Source: a virus | Reading direction: 5' to 3' (one strand) | DNA length: 64,000 nt | IMG/VR virus record: IMGVR_UViG_3300037042_002125 | Coordinates: 158,079-222,078 of that record | Part shown: piece by piece, positions 16,924-25,954 of the stretch | Position numbering within the stretch: the stretch's first letter is position 1 | How the letters are laid out: every line of letters begins with the position of its first letter | Program-made: the position numbers and the translations under genes | The notes under the pieces: generated by a model | What the model was told of the DNA's origin: nothing | The model's input: only the letters and a program-made list of their open reading frames with translations | Databases searched by the model: none

Positions 16924-18792
16924 ATGGCAACACTCGACCAACTCAAAGATCAATACCTTGCCGCAAAAGAAAAATACTACAACGATAAAAACGGCAAGAA
17001 CCTTATGTCGGACGCAATGTTCGATAAGCTTGAAGACAAGATACGCAAAGCCGACCCTAAATGGAAAGGGTTTAAGGCAGGGGCACCCGTCAACAAAAAG
17101 ACGAAGGTGAAGTTGCCTATCCCTATGTTCTCGCTCGATAAATTGAAGGCACCAACTGTACAGGCATGGCTAGACAACCAAAACCCAAATGACGACGTAA
17201 CGTTGAGCGATAAGCTTGATGGGTCCTCCCTTGAGATCGTCTACACTCGTGGTGTACCTACATTTTGTGCCACCAGAGGCAATGGCGTCATTGGTGGAGA
17301 GGTTAGCTTCTTGATACCTCACCTGAGGATTCCACAGAAGGTAGGGACCGCAGACTTCACTATCCGCTGCGAAGGCTTGTTCTCTAAGGCAGGTTTCCTC
17401 AAGTACAAAGCTGAGTTTGACGCAGCCCGCAATGCAGCCAGTGGTATCTTGAACAGGCAAGACATTCACCACAGCATGAAGGACCTCAAGGTAGTGGTGT
17501 TGCAGGTCATGAAGCCTAACGTTCAACCTAGTAAGGGCTTGCGTTGGGCAAAGCAAAAGGGCTTCACTGTCGTCCCGTTCAAAGTGTTTAAGGTGCGTGA
17601 TCTTAATGCACACAACCTAAGCACCCTTCTGGCCCAGCGTAAGGTCGCATCTAAATTTGACATGGATGGGCTTGTCCTTACGCTTGACAAGGTCAACAAA
17701 CTGCCAATGAACGGCAACCCCGACTGGGCAAAGGCCTTCAAACAAAACATTGATACTGATAGTGCGCCTGTCACCACAGTAAGAGCAGTAGAGTGGGAAG
17801 TGTCATCTCACGGCCTTATCAAACCAGTGATTGTGTATGACGCGATAAATTGGGACGGTAGCACTCTAACTAGAGCAAGTGCCTACAACGCCAAATTCGT
17901 CAACCTGAATGGCATTGGTATAGGGTCGAAAGTTGCCTTGATACGCTCAGGAGAAATAATACCTAAGGTTGTCAAGGTTTTGAAAAAAGCAGCAAGGACA
18001 GCTATCCCTGATCCTAAAGTGTTCGGTGACTACCACTTAACCAAGAATGACACTGACTATGTGCTGAGCGCACCCCTTGAGAATGAGGATTTCCGGGTCA
18101 AGAAGATTGCCCGCTTCTTTGCTAACCTCGAAGTTGATTACCTACGTGAGCAGACAGTTCGCAAGATGTACGAGGTAGGCTTTGACAACGTCAAGAGCAT
18201 AACACGGGCGACAGTCAAAGACTTCATGGGCATCCCTGGCATACAGGCCAAGGGCGCCAACAAACTCTATGAGGCTATCCATTCCAAAATAGACCAAGGC
18301 GTTCCTGTGGTAAAACTGATGGACGCTAGTGGTGTGTTTCCCAGTGGTATGGGCGAGACACGTTTTGAAACCATTGCCAAGTACCATGACTTATTGGACC
18401 TGTGCGCTTTGCCCGAGTCTGAACAATTGGCTATTCTGTTGAAAATTCCTGGGTTCAAAGACTTGACTGCTGACTTCTTTATCAGAGGCAGTAAGAAGTT
18501 TCTCAAGTGGGTTAAGCTAGTAGGTATAACCCCGGTTAAGCCAAAGAAAGTGAGGGTAAAACTTGACAGCCAAAAACTCGCAGGAATGGGAATCAGTTGG
18601 ACTGGGTATCGCAGCGATGAACAAGAAAGCACCGTCAAAGCAAACGGCGGAACAGTTGAGAGCTTCGGAGGACGGACGAAAACTTTGCTGGTTAGTCCAA
18701 CCGGAAAGGCAAGCTCAAAAGCCCAGAAAGCAGAACAAAAAGGAATCCCAGTCATGACATGGGAAGCCTTTGCACGCAAGTACAAACTCTAG
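16924..18792 (+). CDS. ligA: NAD-dependent DNA ligase
   Basis: 622 residues. The adenylation motif is 'SDKLDGSSLEIVYTRG' with catalytic Lys near residue 98, followed by 'ATRGNGVIGGEV' and 'CEGLFSK'. An OB domain, a helix-hairpin-helix region ('GIPGIQAKGANKLYEAI') and a C-terminal BRCT ('GTVESFGGRTKTLLVS') complete LigA architecture. It seals nicks using NAD. The zinc-finger region between OB and HhH, normally four cysteines, contains none (near 'GDYHLTKNDTDYVLSAP'), so the zinc site appears lost. Confidence 0.93.
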   Translation: MATLDQLKDQYLAAKEKYYNDKNGKNLMSDAMFDKLEDKIRKADPKWKGFKAGAPVNKKTKVKLPIPMFSLDKLKAPTVQAWLDNQNPNDDVTLSDKLDGSSLEIVYTRGVPTFCATRGNGVIGGEVSFLIPHLRIPQKVGTADFTIRCEGLFSKAGFLKYKAEFDAARNAASGILNRQDIHHSMKDLKVVVLQVMKPNVQPSKGLRWAKQKGFTVVPFKVFKVRDLNAHNLSTLLAQRKVASKFDMDGLVLTLDKVNKLPMNGNPDWAKAFKQNIDTDSAPVTTVRAVEWEVSSHGLIKPVIVYDAINWDGSTLTRASAYNAKFVNLNGIGIGSKVALIRSGEIIPKVVKVLKKAARTAIPDPKVFGDYHLTKNDTDYVLSAPLENEDFRVKKIARFFANLEVDYLREQTVRKMYEVGFDNVKSITRATVKDFMGIPGIQAKGANKLYEAIHSKIDQGVPVVKLMDASGVFPSGMGETRFETIAKYHDLLDLCALPESEQLAILLKIPGFKDLTADFFIRGSKKFLKWVKLVGITPVKPKKVRVKLDSQKLAGMGISWTGYRSDEQESTVKANGGTVESFGGRTKTLLVSPTGKASSKAQKAEQKGIPVMTWEAFARKYKL

Positions 18793-18802
18793 GAAGTACA
18801 GT

Positions 18803-19315
18803 ATGGAAGCACACACCTACGCAAACATTAGGGAATCTATTCGATCTGGAGATTTGCTGGCCTTTTCTCATGGAGACTTCAAGTCGTTTAATGGCATGCT
18901 TGTCAAAGGGGTCCGTGTGTTTACAACATCCACCTATAGCCATGTGGCAGTAGCGTGGGTTGCAAAAGATAGAGTGTTTGCTCTTGAGGCAGTTGTGCCT
19001 AAGGTACGGATATTTCCCTTGAGCTTGTTAGGCGATTTTGATCTTATTCCGCTAGAAGCGCCTTGGACAGCAGACACAGAACAGTATGCTTTGTCAAAGG
19101 TAGGCGCTGACTACTCGAGGTGGACAGCAATACAAGGCTTCTTCAACCCTCTTGCTGATGGTGACGTTTCAGAATGTGCAGCCTATGCTCGTGAGGTTTT
19201 GAAGCGCGATGGAATTGATTTAGGGAAAATGTCCCGACCGGATACTGTCATTCATGCTGCCCAAGATTTGGGTGCCACTTTGATTCATGTCGCCAACGGC
19301 GGCTATGTAGCTTAA
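18803..19315 (+). CDS. YiiX-like permuted NlpC/P60 hydrolase
   Basis: 170 residues from ATG 18803, which has AGGAAG upstream; a longer frame from a TTG at 18770 would run back into ligA. The order of candidate catalytic residues, His in 'STYSHVAVAW', Glu in 'VFALEAVVP' and Cys in 'VSECAAYAREVL', together with 'RSGDLLAFSH' at the start, matches the circularly permuted papain-like group (YiiX/YaeF). Such enzymes act on amide or ester bonds in peptides, peptidoglycan or lipids. Its location before a tail fibre gene fits a virion-associated or lysis role, which is not shown. Confidence 0.7.
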   Translation: MEAHTYANIRESIRSGDLLAFSHGDFKSFNGMLVKGVRVFTTSTYSHVAVAWVAKDRVFALEAVVPKVRIFPLSLLGDFDLIPLEAPWTADTEQYALSKVGADYSRWTAIQGFFNPLADGDVSECAAYAREVLKRDGIDLGKMSRPDTVIHAAQDLGATLIHVANGGYVA

Positions 19316-19332
19316 TCTTTAGAAAGTTCACT

Positions 19333-21285
19333 ATGATATTCCAAGTAACAGACGCAGGTCGGCTCCTCCTAGATTCAATGCCAGATGGTGTTGTAATAAC
19401 ACGAGCAGACTTTGGGGATGCTTTCAACTACTCCTTGCCACCTAACCCAACTGGCCTAACTGGTGCATTGGTTTATAGCGCCAACGTAGTGTGGAATCCA
19501 CAAATAGTTGATGTGAATACTCTACGCTATTCTATTCTACTGGCTAACTCTTTACCAAGCTTTGCCTTTGGCGAAGTTGCTCTCTACAGTGACACCACGT
19601 TGTTGGGAGTTGCCGTTAATGCTGTTATGCTTAACAAAATTGGTCCAGTTAGTGGATCAAGTGGACAAACCTTCAAGCTTGATTTCTTTATTGGTAACGC
19701 TCCAGGTCAGCAATATGCTGTAGGTGACGTTATAGGAGATCAACGTGCCTTTGCGCGTCTGCCAGTTCCAGACCTTCTCAAACCTCCTGCTCTCAATGAG
19801 ACAAATGCCTATGTCATCTATGGTATTGGTGAGAATGATATTCCGTATTTTGCATTCTCTGATCCAACAGGCAAGTGGAGTTTCAGTTCAAAACCGTCAA
19901 TCTACATAACAGGTACAATAAGTGATGTTGGTACGTATGGCCTACAAAGCTTTGATATTACTGGTAGCTACCCAGGGCCAGTAACTGACCTAGTTCTTCA
20001 ATTTGTATCTGGCACAACTCGCGGCTACTGCCGTCAAGTATCTTCTATGGTGACAGATGGAATTGTGTGGACAACTCCGATGACTTATCTGCCGTCTGTT
20101 GGGGACAGTTTCATAATCCTAGGTCCCCAAGTGTCTAGTGGCGGTACCATAACCGCCACAGCGGACGACTACGCAGCGTTCTCTTTCAATGGTTCGGCAT
20201 TGGTAGTACCACAAACCTTTGGTCACTATGTAAATACCTTTGAGAGTGGTACTAGCACTAGGTTGAGTCATACTAGCCTAACTTCTGCACACTACAATGG
20301 AGGAGGTAATACTGCTCTTGGGTATAGCTCCTTGGCACAAATATCTGTTGGTAACAACAACACAGCAGTTGGCGATCAAGCAATGAGAGATACAGGCGGT
20401 GGCGATAACAATACTGTCGTTGGTGCACAATCGCTTTCTTCTGACGCCTCTGGGGTATCAGGTAATTCTACTTTGGGTTACAACACTTTAAGTTGGTTAA
20501 CACAGGGCAACAATAACGTTGCCATAGGGCACTCTGCATTAGCCACAGCAGGTTCCCTTATCGATAACGTTGCAGTTGGGGCGTTTTCCTTAACCAATTT
20601 GTTGGGTCAAGGTGCAGGTGCAGGCAATGGACATCGTAATGTGGCCGTTGGCGCATACTCTTTAACAGGTAGCACTATAGGGGATGACAATACTGCAATA
20701 GGTCATAGTGCGGCATACAGTTCCACCAGTGGGGTTAGAAATACGGCCGTAGGTGGTAAGGCTATGTACAGCGTAACTGTCGGGTATAACAATACTGCCG
20801 TTGGTTACTATGCAGGTCAAAACCTTACAACAGGTACTAACAATACGTTCCTGGGGTACAATGCTTTGGCGTTAACAGGAACCGCATCTAATACAATTAC
20901 GTTGGGCAACAGTGCCATAACGACGTTGCGTTGCCAGGTTACAACAATTACCGCACTGTCTGATTTTAGGGACAAAACAGACATTATGCCGTTGCAGCAA
21001 GGTATAGATTTTGTCATGGGCCTTAAGCCCGTTAGCTTCACTTGGAATACTAGAGATGGTTCCAAGGTAGGCATTAAAGATAGCGGATTCATTGCACAAG
21101 ACCTTAAGCAGTCTCAAGATGAAGTAGGGGCCCAGGACATTTTAAAGTTAGTCTGCGAAGACGACCCTGAACATCTTGAAGCATCTGCTGGTCGCTTGTT
21201 GCCAGTCTTGGTAAAGGCTATCCAGGACCTTACAAACCAAGTCAATAGTCTTAAGGCCGAGTTAGCTATTCTTAAGGGGGCCTAA
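19333..21285 (+). CDS. Tail fibre with NTAVG repeats and C-terminal S74 chaperone
   Basis: 650 residues. An N-terminal beta-rich part (1-290) is followed by about a dozen repeats of the N-N-T-A-V/I-G type (residues about 315-525) that fold as a beta-roll, as in YadA heads. The C-terminus has the peptidase S74 intramolecular chaperone: 'LSDFRDKTDIMPLQQGIDF', 'LKPVSFTWNTRDGSKVG' and 'GFIAQDLKQS', ending in a coiled coil. S74 domains trimerise the fibre and then cleave themselves off at a conserved Ser just before 'DFRDK'. This is a receptor-binding or fibre component, a smaller relative of the protein at 59334-62720. Confidence 0.85.
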   Translation: MIFQVTDAGRLLLDSMPDGVVITRADFGDAFNYSLPPNPTGLTGALVYSANVVWNPQIVDVNTLRYSILLANSLPSFAFGEVALYSDTTLLGVAVNAVMLNKIGPVSGSSGQTFKLDFFIGNAPGQQYAVGDVIGDQRAFARLPVPDLLKPPALNETNAYVIYGIGENDIPYFAFSDPTGKWSFSSKPSIYITGTISDVGTYGLQSFDITGSYPGPVTDLVLQFVSGTTRGYCRQVSSMVTDGIVWTTPMTYLPSVGDSFIILGPQVSSGGTITATADDYAAFSFNGSALVVPQTFGHYVNTFESGTSTRLSHTSLTSAHYNGGGNTALGYSSLAQISVGNNNTAVGDQAMRDTGGGDNNTVVGAQSLSSDASGVSGNSTLGYNTLSWLTQGNNNVAIGHSALATAGSLIDNVAVGAFSLTNLLGQGAGAGNGHRNVAVGAYSLTGSTIGDDNTAIGHSAAYSSTSGVRNTAVGGKAMYSVTVGYNNTAVGYYAGQNLTTGTNNTFLGYNALALTGTASNTITLGNSAITTLRCQVTTITALSDFRDKTDIMPLQQGIDFVMGLKPVSFTWNTRDGSKVGIKDSGFIAQDLKQSQDEVGAQDILKLVCEDDPEHLEASAGRLLPVLVKAIQDLTNQVNSLKAELAILKGA

Positions 21286-21288
21286 CAC

Positions 21289-21297
21289 TAATTTTAT
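21289..21297 (+). promoter_or_regulatory. Candidate promoter word TAATTTTAT
   Basis: TAATTTTAT lies immediately after the fibre gene stop and 32 bases upstream of the ATG at 21330. It is the same word as at 29593 and, on the other strand, 32717-32725. Confidence 0.4.
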
Positions 21298-21329
21298 TGG
21301 TAAACGGGAAACACACTAAGGCGGTATTT

Positions 21330-21890
21330 ATGGTAACTAAGAGAGACAATGGTGACCCCATAGATACTGGGGATTTCCCAGAGGACTTTGTTCCTTCACA
21401 ACTAAAACTTGAAGCACTTGTCTCTCATCCAAGTAGATTTGGAAAAGGGCACGAGCGAGAGTACGAATATGAATCAGACAGCAGGTTCAGATTAGATGCG
21501 GAAAACTCTAATACAGAATACTTGAATGGTGCTGCACCTAATTTTTCTGACCGCAGAGTTGCCAATGATGAAGCTGCTATCTTTCATTTGGTAAAACAAA
21601 TTCATTCAGACGTAAAACATCTAGATGGGAAATTAAGCTCTCACATCATAGACGAACCTAAGGATACGGCTAAAGCAATACAAAAGGCAATAACCGAATT
21701 GGTTCCTAACGGTGATGTGTCAAAACACTTTAATAGTCACAAGAGTGCTTTTGATTCTGATGATGCTAATAAAAAAATGTGGCGGGGCATAATAGAAAAA
21801 ACAGTTGGGGGAGTTATTTGGGCTGCTTTAGGTTTATTAGCTCTTGCCATATGGGAATACGTAAAGAAGCAATTGGGAGTATCAAAATGA
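21330..21890 (+). CDS. C-terminally anchored membrane protein
   Basis: 186 residues from ATG 21330, with AAGGCGG upstream. A soluble charged region (1-150) ends in 'GGVIWAALGLLALAIWEYV', one predicted transmembrane helix near the C-terminus, then a basic tail. The orientation suggests a cytoplasmic N-terminal domain. It could be a lysis or virion assembly protein, but I recognise no family. The end of the gene lies in a 25-base perfect tandem repeat. Confidence 0.72.
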   Translation: MVTKRDNGDPIDTGDFPEDFVPSQLKLEALVSHPSRFGKGHEREYEYESDSRFRLDAENSNTEYLNGAAPNFSDRRVANDEAAIFHLVKQIHSDVKHLDGKLSSHIIDEPKDTAKAIQKAITELVPNGDVSKHFNSHKSAFDSDDANKKMWRGIIEKTVGGVIWAALGLLALAIWEYVKKQLGVSK

Positions 21891-21914
21891 GAAGCAATTG
21901 GGAGTATCAAAATG
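21865..21914 (+). repeat. Perfect 25-bp tandem duplication of a ribosome-binding site and start codon
   Basis: Two identical 25-base units, 21865-21889 and 21890-21914, each contain GGGAG and end in AAAATG. The first copy holds the last codons of the upstream gene and the second supplies the start codon of the 47-aa gene. Confidence 0.9.
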
Positions 21915-22055
21915 AGTAGGCAATTTAGATATGCGTTGGCAATTTGGCCGTTTGTGCTAGGTCTTTTGATCATATTTGGGTTGTACGAGGAGAACATTAT
22001 TTCTTCCTTGTTATTGGAGATACCTAGCAATATATCAAACGTTATCTCTAAGTAA
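21912..22055 (+). CDS. Small single-pass membrane protein, 47 aa
   Basis: The ATG at 21912 starts a 47-residue protein 'MSRQFRYALAIWPFVLGL…' ending at TAA 22053-22055. Residues about 8-25 form one hydrophobic helix, followed by 'YEENIISSLLLEI'. A Shine-Dalgarno GGGAG lies 8 bases upstream. It follows another membrane-anchored protein, so the pair could act together, for example in lysis. No homologue is recognised. Confidence 0.62.
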   Translation: MSRQFRYALAIWPFVLGLLIIFGLYEENIISSLLLEIPSNISNVISK

Positions 22056-22061
22056 TTTAAT
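22053..22061 (+). promoter_or_regulatory. Candidate promoter words TAATTTAAT and TGTAAATT
   Basis: TAATTTAAT (22053-22061) begins with the stop codon of the 47-aa gene and is followed at once by TGTAAATT (22063-22070). Both lie upstream of the ATG at 22098. Confidence 0.4.
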
Positions 22062-22097
22062 GTGTAAATTGTTTTCAACGCCTACAAAGGACAAATC

Positions 22098-22712
22098 ATG
22101 CTAATGCTGTTGCAAAAGACTTTCATGGATGACACAGGTACGCCATATGCGAATTACCCTGTTGTTATCACTGAGTGTGGTTCAAACAATCCTGTTCGCC
22201 TGTACACCCAATCAGGGTTGTTGATGGAACGTTTTGGAAATACAAAAACAGATTCAGACGGAATCATTTCTGTGTATGTGTCAGATGAAAAATTCTATGG
22301 CGCAAATCTTTTTAATCCCTCAAACGGGTTGAAGGTACAAAGTGTATACCGTCTTGACGTTGGTAATGGCGCTGACGTTCGCGTTGGCCCAACTGGCGCA
22401 GCCTCTACTGTTACTGGACCTACAGGACCGTCTGTCACAGGACCGTCTGTCACAGGTCCCACTGGCGCAGCCTCTACTGTTACTGGACCTACAGGACCGT
22501 CTGTCACAGGACCGTCTGTCACAGGTCCCACTGGTGCTGACTCAACTGTTCCTGGACCTACAGGTCCTCAAGGTGACTCGTTGACGGGACCCACTGGTGC
22601 TGACTCGTCAGTCACGGGACCTACAGGTGCCGCAGGCAACGATGGGGCTACTGGCCCGACCGGTGCAGACGGTGTGGCTGGCCCAACAGGCCCAACAGGC
22701 GCAGCACCCTGA
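22098..22712 (+). CDS. Collagen-like virion protein
   Basis: 204 residues. The first 95 form a globular beta-type domain; residues about 96-204 are Gly-Pro-Thr-rich collagen-like triplets ([11 protein letters not shown] and variants) that would make a triple helix. Phage collagen-like proteins are usually fibre or head-decoration components. Inside, a 69-base unit is perfectly repeated at 22392-22460 and 22461-22529, so repeat number may vary. Confidence 0.8.
   Translation: MLMLLQKTFMDDTGTPYANYPVVITECGSNNPVRLYTQSGLLMERFGNTKTDSDGIISVYVSDEKFYGANLFNPSNGLKVQSVYRLDVGNGADVRVGPTGAASTVTGPTGPSVTGPSVTGPTGAASTVTGPTGPSVTGPSVTGPTGADSTVPGPTGPQGDSLTGPTGADSSVTGPTGAAGNDGATGPTGADGVAGPTGPTGAAP
22392..22529 (+). 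repeat. Perfect 69-bp tandem repeat in the collagen-like gene
   Basis: Unit 1 is 22392-22460 and unit 2 is 22461-22529, identical base for base, encoding 23 residues of collagen-type triplets with an [10 protein letters not shown] core. A diverged third unit follows. Confidence 0.85.
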
Positions 22713-22722
22713 TCTGATGTGA

Positions 22723-22731
22723 TGTAAATAC
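22723..22731 (+). promoter_or_regulatory. T4-late-like promoter word TGTAAATAC
   Basis: TGTAAATAC is 10 bases after the collagen-like gene stop and 75 bases upstream of the ATG at 22806. Same word and orientation logic as at 3496. Confidence 0.45.
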
Positions 22732-22805
22732 TAGGTGGGGTGCAGTTAACTACTGTACTCCACCTTTGTGCGTTATTTGTCGTATACCAACTCAGGAACA
22801 ATATC

Positions 22806-23669
22806 ATGTCTATACAGGCTTTACAGAGAGATGCTGAAGAAGCTTCTTTAAGTCATGGCAGACTGACTGTTGACTCAAGTTCTGGTATCACCCTTCCTCC
22901 AGACATAAAATTCAAAACACCTTTTGCGTTCTGCAAGATATCCCAAGGCAGCACGTTCAAGATGAAATACCTATCTGAGAGGTGGCACTTCTTTAACAAG
23001 GAGTTGTTTGGTGGGTCAATGACAGAGCCAAAGTTGATTATAACCAAGGCATTTAAGCACATGAAGACCTTGGGGTTCTGGAGACCTTACACAAAAGAGT
23101 TATCCATACATCATAAGCTTTTCACTCTTGATAGTGACAAACAAATTTTAGGTACCCTTGTGCATGAAATGGCACATGAGTACGATTCTGATATCTTGCA
23201 AACCCCAATTAGAGAGCGAATGATCAAAAAGGGTCATGGTCCTAGCTGGGACGGTATCATGCGGTCTATTGGTCTGCCTGCAGATGCAATGTTTGCAGGG
23301 GACTCTGACGAATTGATTGATGAAGAACAAAAAGAAAATTTGAATATTCGTAGGGGTAAAATCGAGTCACATAACCAAATAACACCCGCGTCCTTTGACG
23401 GCAAGCCTTACATACCAGTTATGTTCATCAAGGGCAGCGGGACCTTGGAGCCAATGCTACTCCTAGATTCTCAGCTTGTACATGGCGATCCTAATTCAAG
23501 CTACAGAGGGTTTACTAAGAAAGACTTACGGACAGGTTCTTGCTGGTACGTAGACATAGATAACTGTCTTAAGCCTACATCTGCTCAACTTAAAAAGTTC
23601 CCTCCTGAGTTTGACACTATACGCACTCTTGAGATAGTTAACTACACGTATGAACGGTATAAGCCTTGA
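22806..23669 (+). CDS. SprT-like zinc metalloprotease
   Basis: 287 residues from ATG 22806 (AGGAA upstream); an in-frame extension to 22740 lacks a good start context. The zinc site is 'LVHEMAHEYDSD' (HExxH) near residue 120, with the third ligand likely in 'GHGPSWDGIMRSIGL', the SprT/Spartan pattern HExxH…GHG. 'ELFGGSMTEPKLII' upstream is the usual SprT N-terminal motif. The family includes proteases acting on DNA-protein crosslinks. A C-terminal domain of 120 residues is not recognised. Confidence 0.82.
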   Translation: MSIQALQRDAEEASLSHGRLTVDSSSGITLPPDIKFKTPFAFCKISQGSTFKMKYLSERWHFFNKELFGGSMTEPKLIITKAFKHMKTLGFWRPYTKELSIHHKLFTLDSDKQILGTLVHEMAHEYDSDILQTPIRERMIKKGHGPSWDGIMRSIGLPADAMFAGDSDELIDEEQKENLNIRRGKIESHNQITPASFDGKPYIPVMFIKGSGTLEPMLLLDSQLVHGDPNSSYRGFTKKDLRTGSCWYVDIDNCLKPTSAQLKKFPPEFDTIRTLEIVNYTYERYKP

Positions 23670-23708
23670 TAAAGTGCAGGCGAACTAATTCCACTCACTG
23701 GAGAGTTT

Positions 23709-24197
23709 ATGTCCAAAGCAAATTCACAACCTGAGACAAGTAAATGGGTCCCACCTTTCCAAAGGGCAGACAGCATAACACTTGACGGGTGTCATTACCT
23801 TCTAAGTAGGTTCAATAATAAATGGGCAGTATTGCACGATGGTGATTGGGCTATTCTCCCCGAAGAAAAGTACATTTTTGTCTACATGGGAAGAGAGACT
23901 AATGGACGGAATTCCAAGTGGAAAGTTATCCGTAAACAAGGTACACCCAGGCTTACATCTAGTAATGACGAAGAAGCAGAACTTAATACCGAAACCTCAG
24001 ATGGTCTTAAGGACTTCCAAGTTGTGGCCAACATCAACAAACACAAAGATACCTTGCACATTAGGGCACACAATGCTCGCCATGCTGAGATGATTGCGTT
24101 CTGCGAGTTAAGCACTAGAATAAAATTGTCTGTGGCTACTCTACGGTCTATGTGCCTACCTGATTCGCTAAACATACAATTACAACCAGAAGATTGA
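23709..24197 (+). CDS. Hypothetical protein, 162 aa
   Basis: 162 residues, soluble. 'NKWAVLHDGDWAILPEEKYIFVYMGRE' suggests a small beta-barrel or SH3-like part near residues 35-65, then an acidic linker and a helical C-terminus. No family recognised. It ends within 6 bases of the topoisomerase start and is likely co-transcribed with it. Confidence 0.72.
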   Translation: MSKANSQPETSKWVPPFQRADSITLDGCHYLLSRFNNKWAVLHDGDWAILPEEKYIFVYMGRETNGRNSKWKVIRKQGTPRLTSSNDEEAELNTETSDGLKDFQVVANINKHKDTLHIRAHNARHAEMIAFCELSTRIKLSVATLRSMCLPDSLNIQLQPED

Positions 24198-24202
24198 CCA
24201 TC

Positions 24203-25879
24203 ATGTCCAAAAAAGCTTTTTCTCGTATCGCAACACTGGCTCGCGTAAAGCCGAAAAGCTTAGATAGTTTCATCTACCTTCTGTATGCAGCATCTGCAGT
24301 ATTGGCAAAAGACGAGACATTGCCTAAGCTGGCACAGAACGTCACAGCTAAAGCAAAAGACGCGGCAGAGGTAGATGCAGAGCTTGGAACTAAAATTGTC
24401 CCAATGTTGGTTAAGATCGTTAAGTCAAACGACTATGATGAAGAAGAGCTGTCTAAAGATGTTCGCGAACTGAGAAAAGCAATTCGGCGTGACGTTGATA
24501 CTGATGCACAGGTCAACCATGATCACATTGATATGCTAAAGGCCCTTACTGCCTACATATCAAGCCGTGCTGAAGGTGCTCTGCGTAAGTTAATCAGCTT
24601 GGCTCCCCTTACCGAGGCAAACGAGCTTATAGATGCTTTGACATTCAAGCCAAACTCGCAAAAGGAATTTCTCAAACCACTCGAAAAGATTGTCAATGCG
24701 TTTCACCGCAAGGGTACTACACTTACTTCCGAAGAGCAGAAAGTACTCAAAGTCAAGTCTCCGAAGGTGCATAAGGAATATCTGCGGCTTCGCAAGGAGT
24801 TCAACAACGTCTGGAAAGATGAGCTACGCAACCTTATTAACAAGGCAGGTCGGCCAATGACTGACTTCCAGTATGCCCTTGACTACTTGAAAAGCCAAGG
24901 CATACATAATCCTTTGCCGCCAGATTTTGAGGGTAACGTAGATGCCAACGGCAAGTTCTATACCAAGACAGGCAAGCTAATTGCTAACGTACCTGGTGTA
25001 GGCTTCAAGATCGTAATGAATCCGGATTACGATCCCAAAGAAGATAACACCTACGTGTTTACTACTGTCAATGCCGAAGGAAAGGTAAGCCAGCATGTCT
25101 ACACTACCGAGTACCGCAAGAAGACAACAGACGTTAAGTTCAAGAAGGTAGACGAGCTAGACGCTGTTATTGATAGCGTCCGCAAGAAGTGGATGAAATA
25201 CGTCAAACAAGGTGGATCAAGTGTTCAGGCTGTAGCCAGCACGGTATTAGAGTTGATCTATCAATTTAGTGCTCGTGTAGGTTCAATGGGTAATTCTACT
25301 GCTGGTCAAGACACTTATGGCATAAGCACGTTGCTATACAAGCAAGTCAAAGCAGGAAAGACTGGTATTCTTATAAAGTACCCAGGTAAGAAGGGCGTTG
25401 TCCAGTCTCACCTGTTGCAAGGCTCTACCGTTGAAGCTAAGTGGTTGATCCGTAACATTAAAGAATGTCTTGTTGATAAAGACCCAACAGACAGAGTGTT
25501 TACGTTTGATAACAACGGTAAATTGTACCCAGTAACAGGCAATATATCTAACAAGTGGTTTGCCAAACTGGGTTCACCCGTTACAGTACACAAACTTAGG
25601 CACGTCAAAGGATCTAGATTGTTTGCCCAAGAGATTGCTGACAATGACAAGGTTATAAACAACCCCAACAAGCCGTTGAACCAATCTCAAGCAGATGCGT
25701 TGTTCAAACAAATGGCTACTAAGGTAGGTGAGTTGTTAGGTCACGTTACTGGCATTGGTAAACAACAGAAAGTTACGCCAATGACTGCGGTGCAGAACTA
25801 CATATCACCTGCACTAATGATTGGTTACTATCAAAGACTCAATTTGAGACCGCCAAAGTTCTTGTCCAAATTTGAGTAA
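24203..25879 (+). CDS. DNA topoisomerase, type IB
   Basis: 558 residues from ATG 24203 (an in-frame TTG at 24194 is less likely). The C-terminal catalytic half shows Arg358 in 'SARVGSMGN' followed by 'DTYGISTLL', Lys in 'YPGKKGVVQS', Arg in 'VTVHKLRHVKGSRLFAQ', His in 'ELLGHVTGIG' and Tyr533 in 'QNYISPALM'. These match the Arg-Lys-Arg-His-Tyr set of poxvirus and bacterial TopIB, which relax supercoils through a 3'-phosphotyrosine intermediate. A large N-terminal helical domain of about 250 residues precedes it. No bacterial type IA or II features are present. Last + strand gene before the terminator. Confidence 0.83.
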   Translation: MSKKAFSRIATLARVKPKSLDSFIYLLYAASAVLAKDETLPKLAQNVTAKAKDAAEVDAELGTKIVPMLVKIVKSNDYDEEELSKDVRELRKAIRRDVDTDAQVNHDHIDMLKALTAYISSRAEGALRKLISLAPLTEANELIDALTFKPNSQKEFLKPLEKIVNAFHRKGTTLTSEEQKVLKVKSPKVHKEYLRLRKEFNNVWKDELRNLINKAGRPMTDFQYALDYLKSQGIHNPLPPDFEGNVDANGKFYTKTGKLIANVPGVGFKIVMNPDYDPKEDNTYVFTTVNAEGKVSQHVYTTEYRKKTTDVKFKKVDELDAVIDSVRKKWMKYVKQGGSSVQAVASTVLELIYQFSARVGSMGNSTAGQDTYGISTLLYKQVKAGKTGILIKYPGKKGVVQSHLLQGSTVEAKWLIRNIKECLVDKDPTDRVFTFDNNGKLYPVTGNISNKWFAKLGSPVTVHKLRHVKGSRLFAQEIADNDKVINNPNKPLNQSQADALFKQMATKVGELLGHVTGIGKQQKVTPMTAVQNYISPALMIGYYQRLNLRPPKFLSKFE

Positions 25880-25902
25880 TAAGACTTGACGTTGCAATAG
25901 AA

Positions 25903-25937
25903 AAAGGGGCTGTAGACTAAAAATCTACAGCCCCTTT
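25903..25937. terminator. Bidirectional rho-independent terminator
   Basis: A perfect 14-bp stem (25903-25916 with 25924-25937) around a 7-base loop. The stem begins AAA and ends TTT, so transcripts from either side see a G/C-rich hairpin with A/T flanks. It separates the converging + strand topoisomerase gene and the - strand deazaguanine operon. Confidence 0.88.
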
Positions 25938-25954
25938 GTCGTTTGCTTTTCTTG

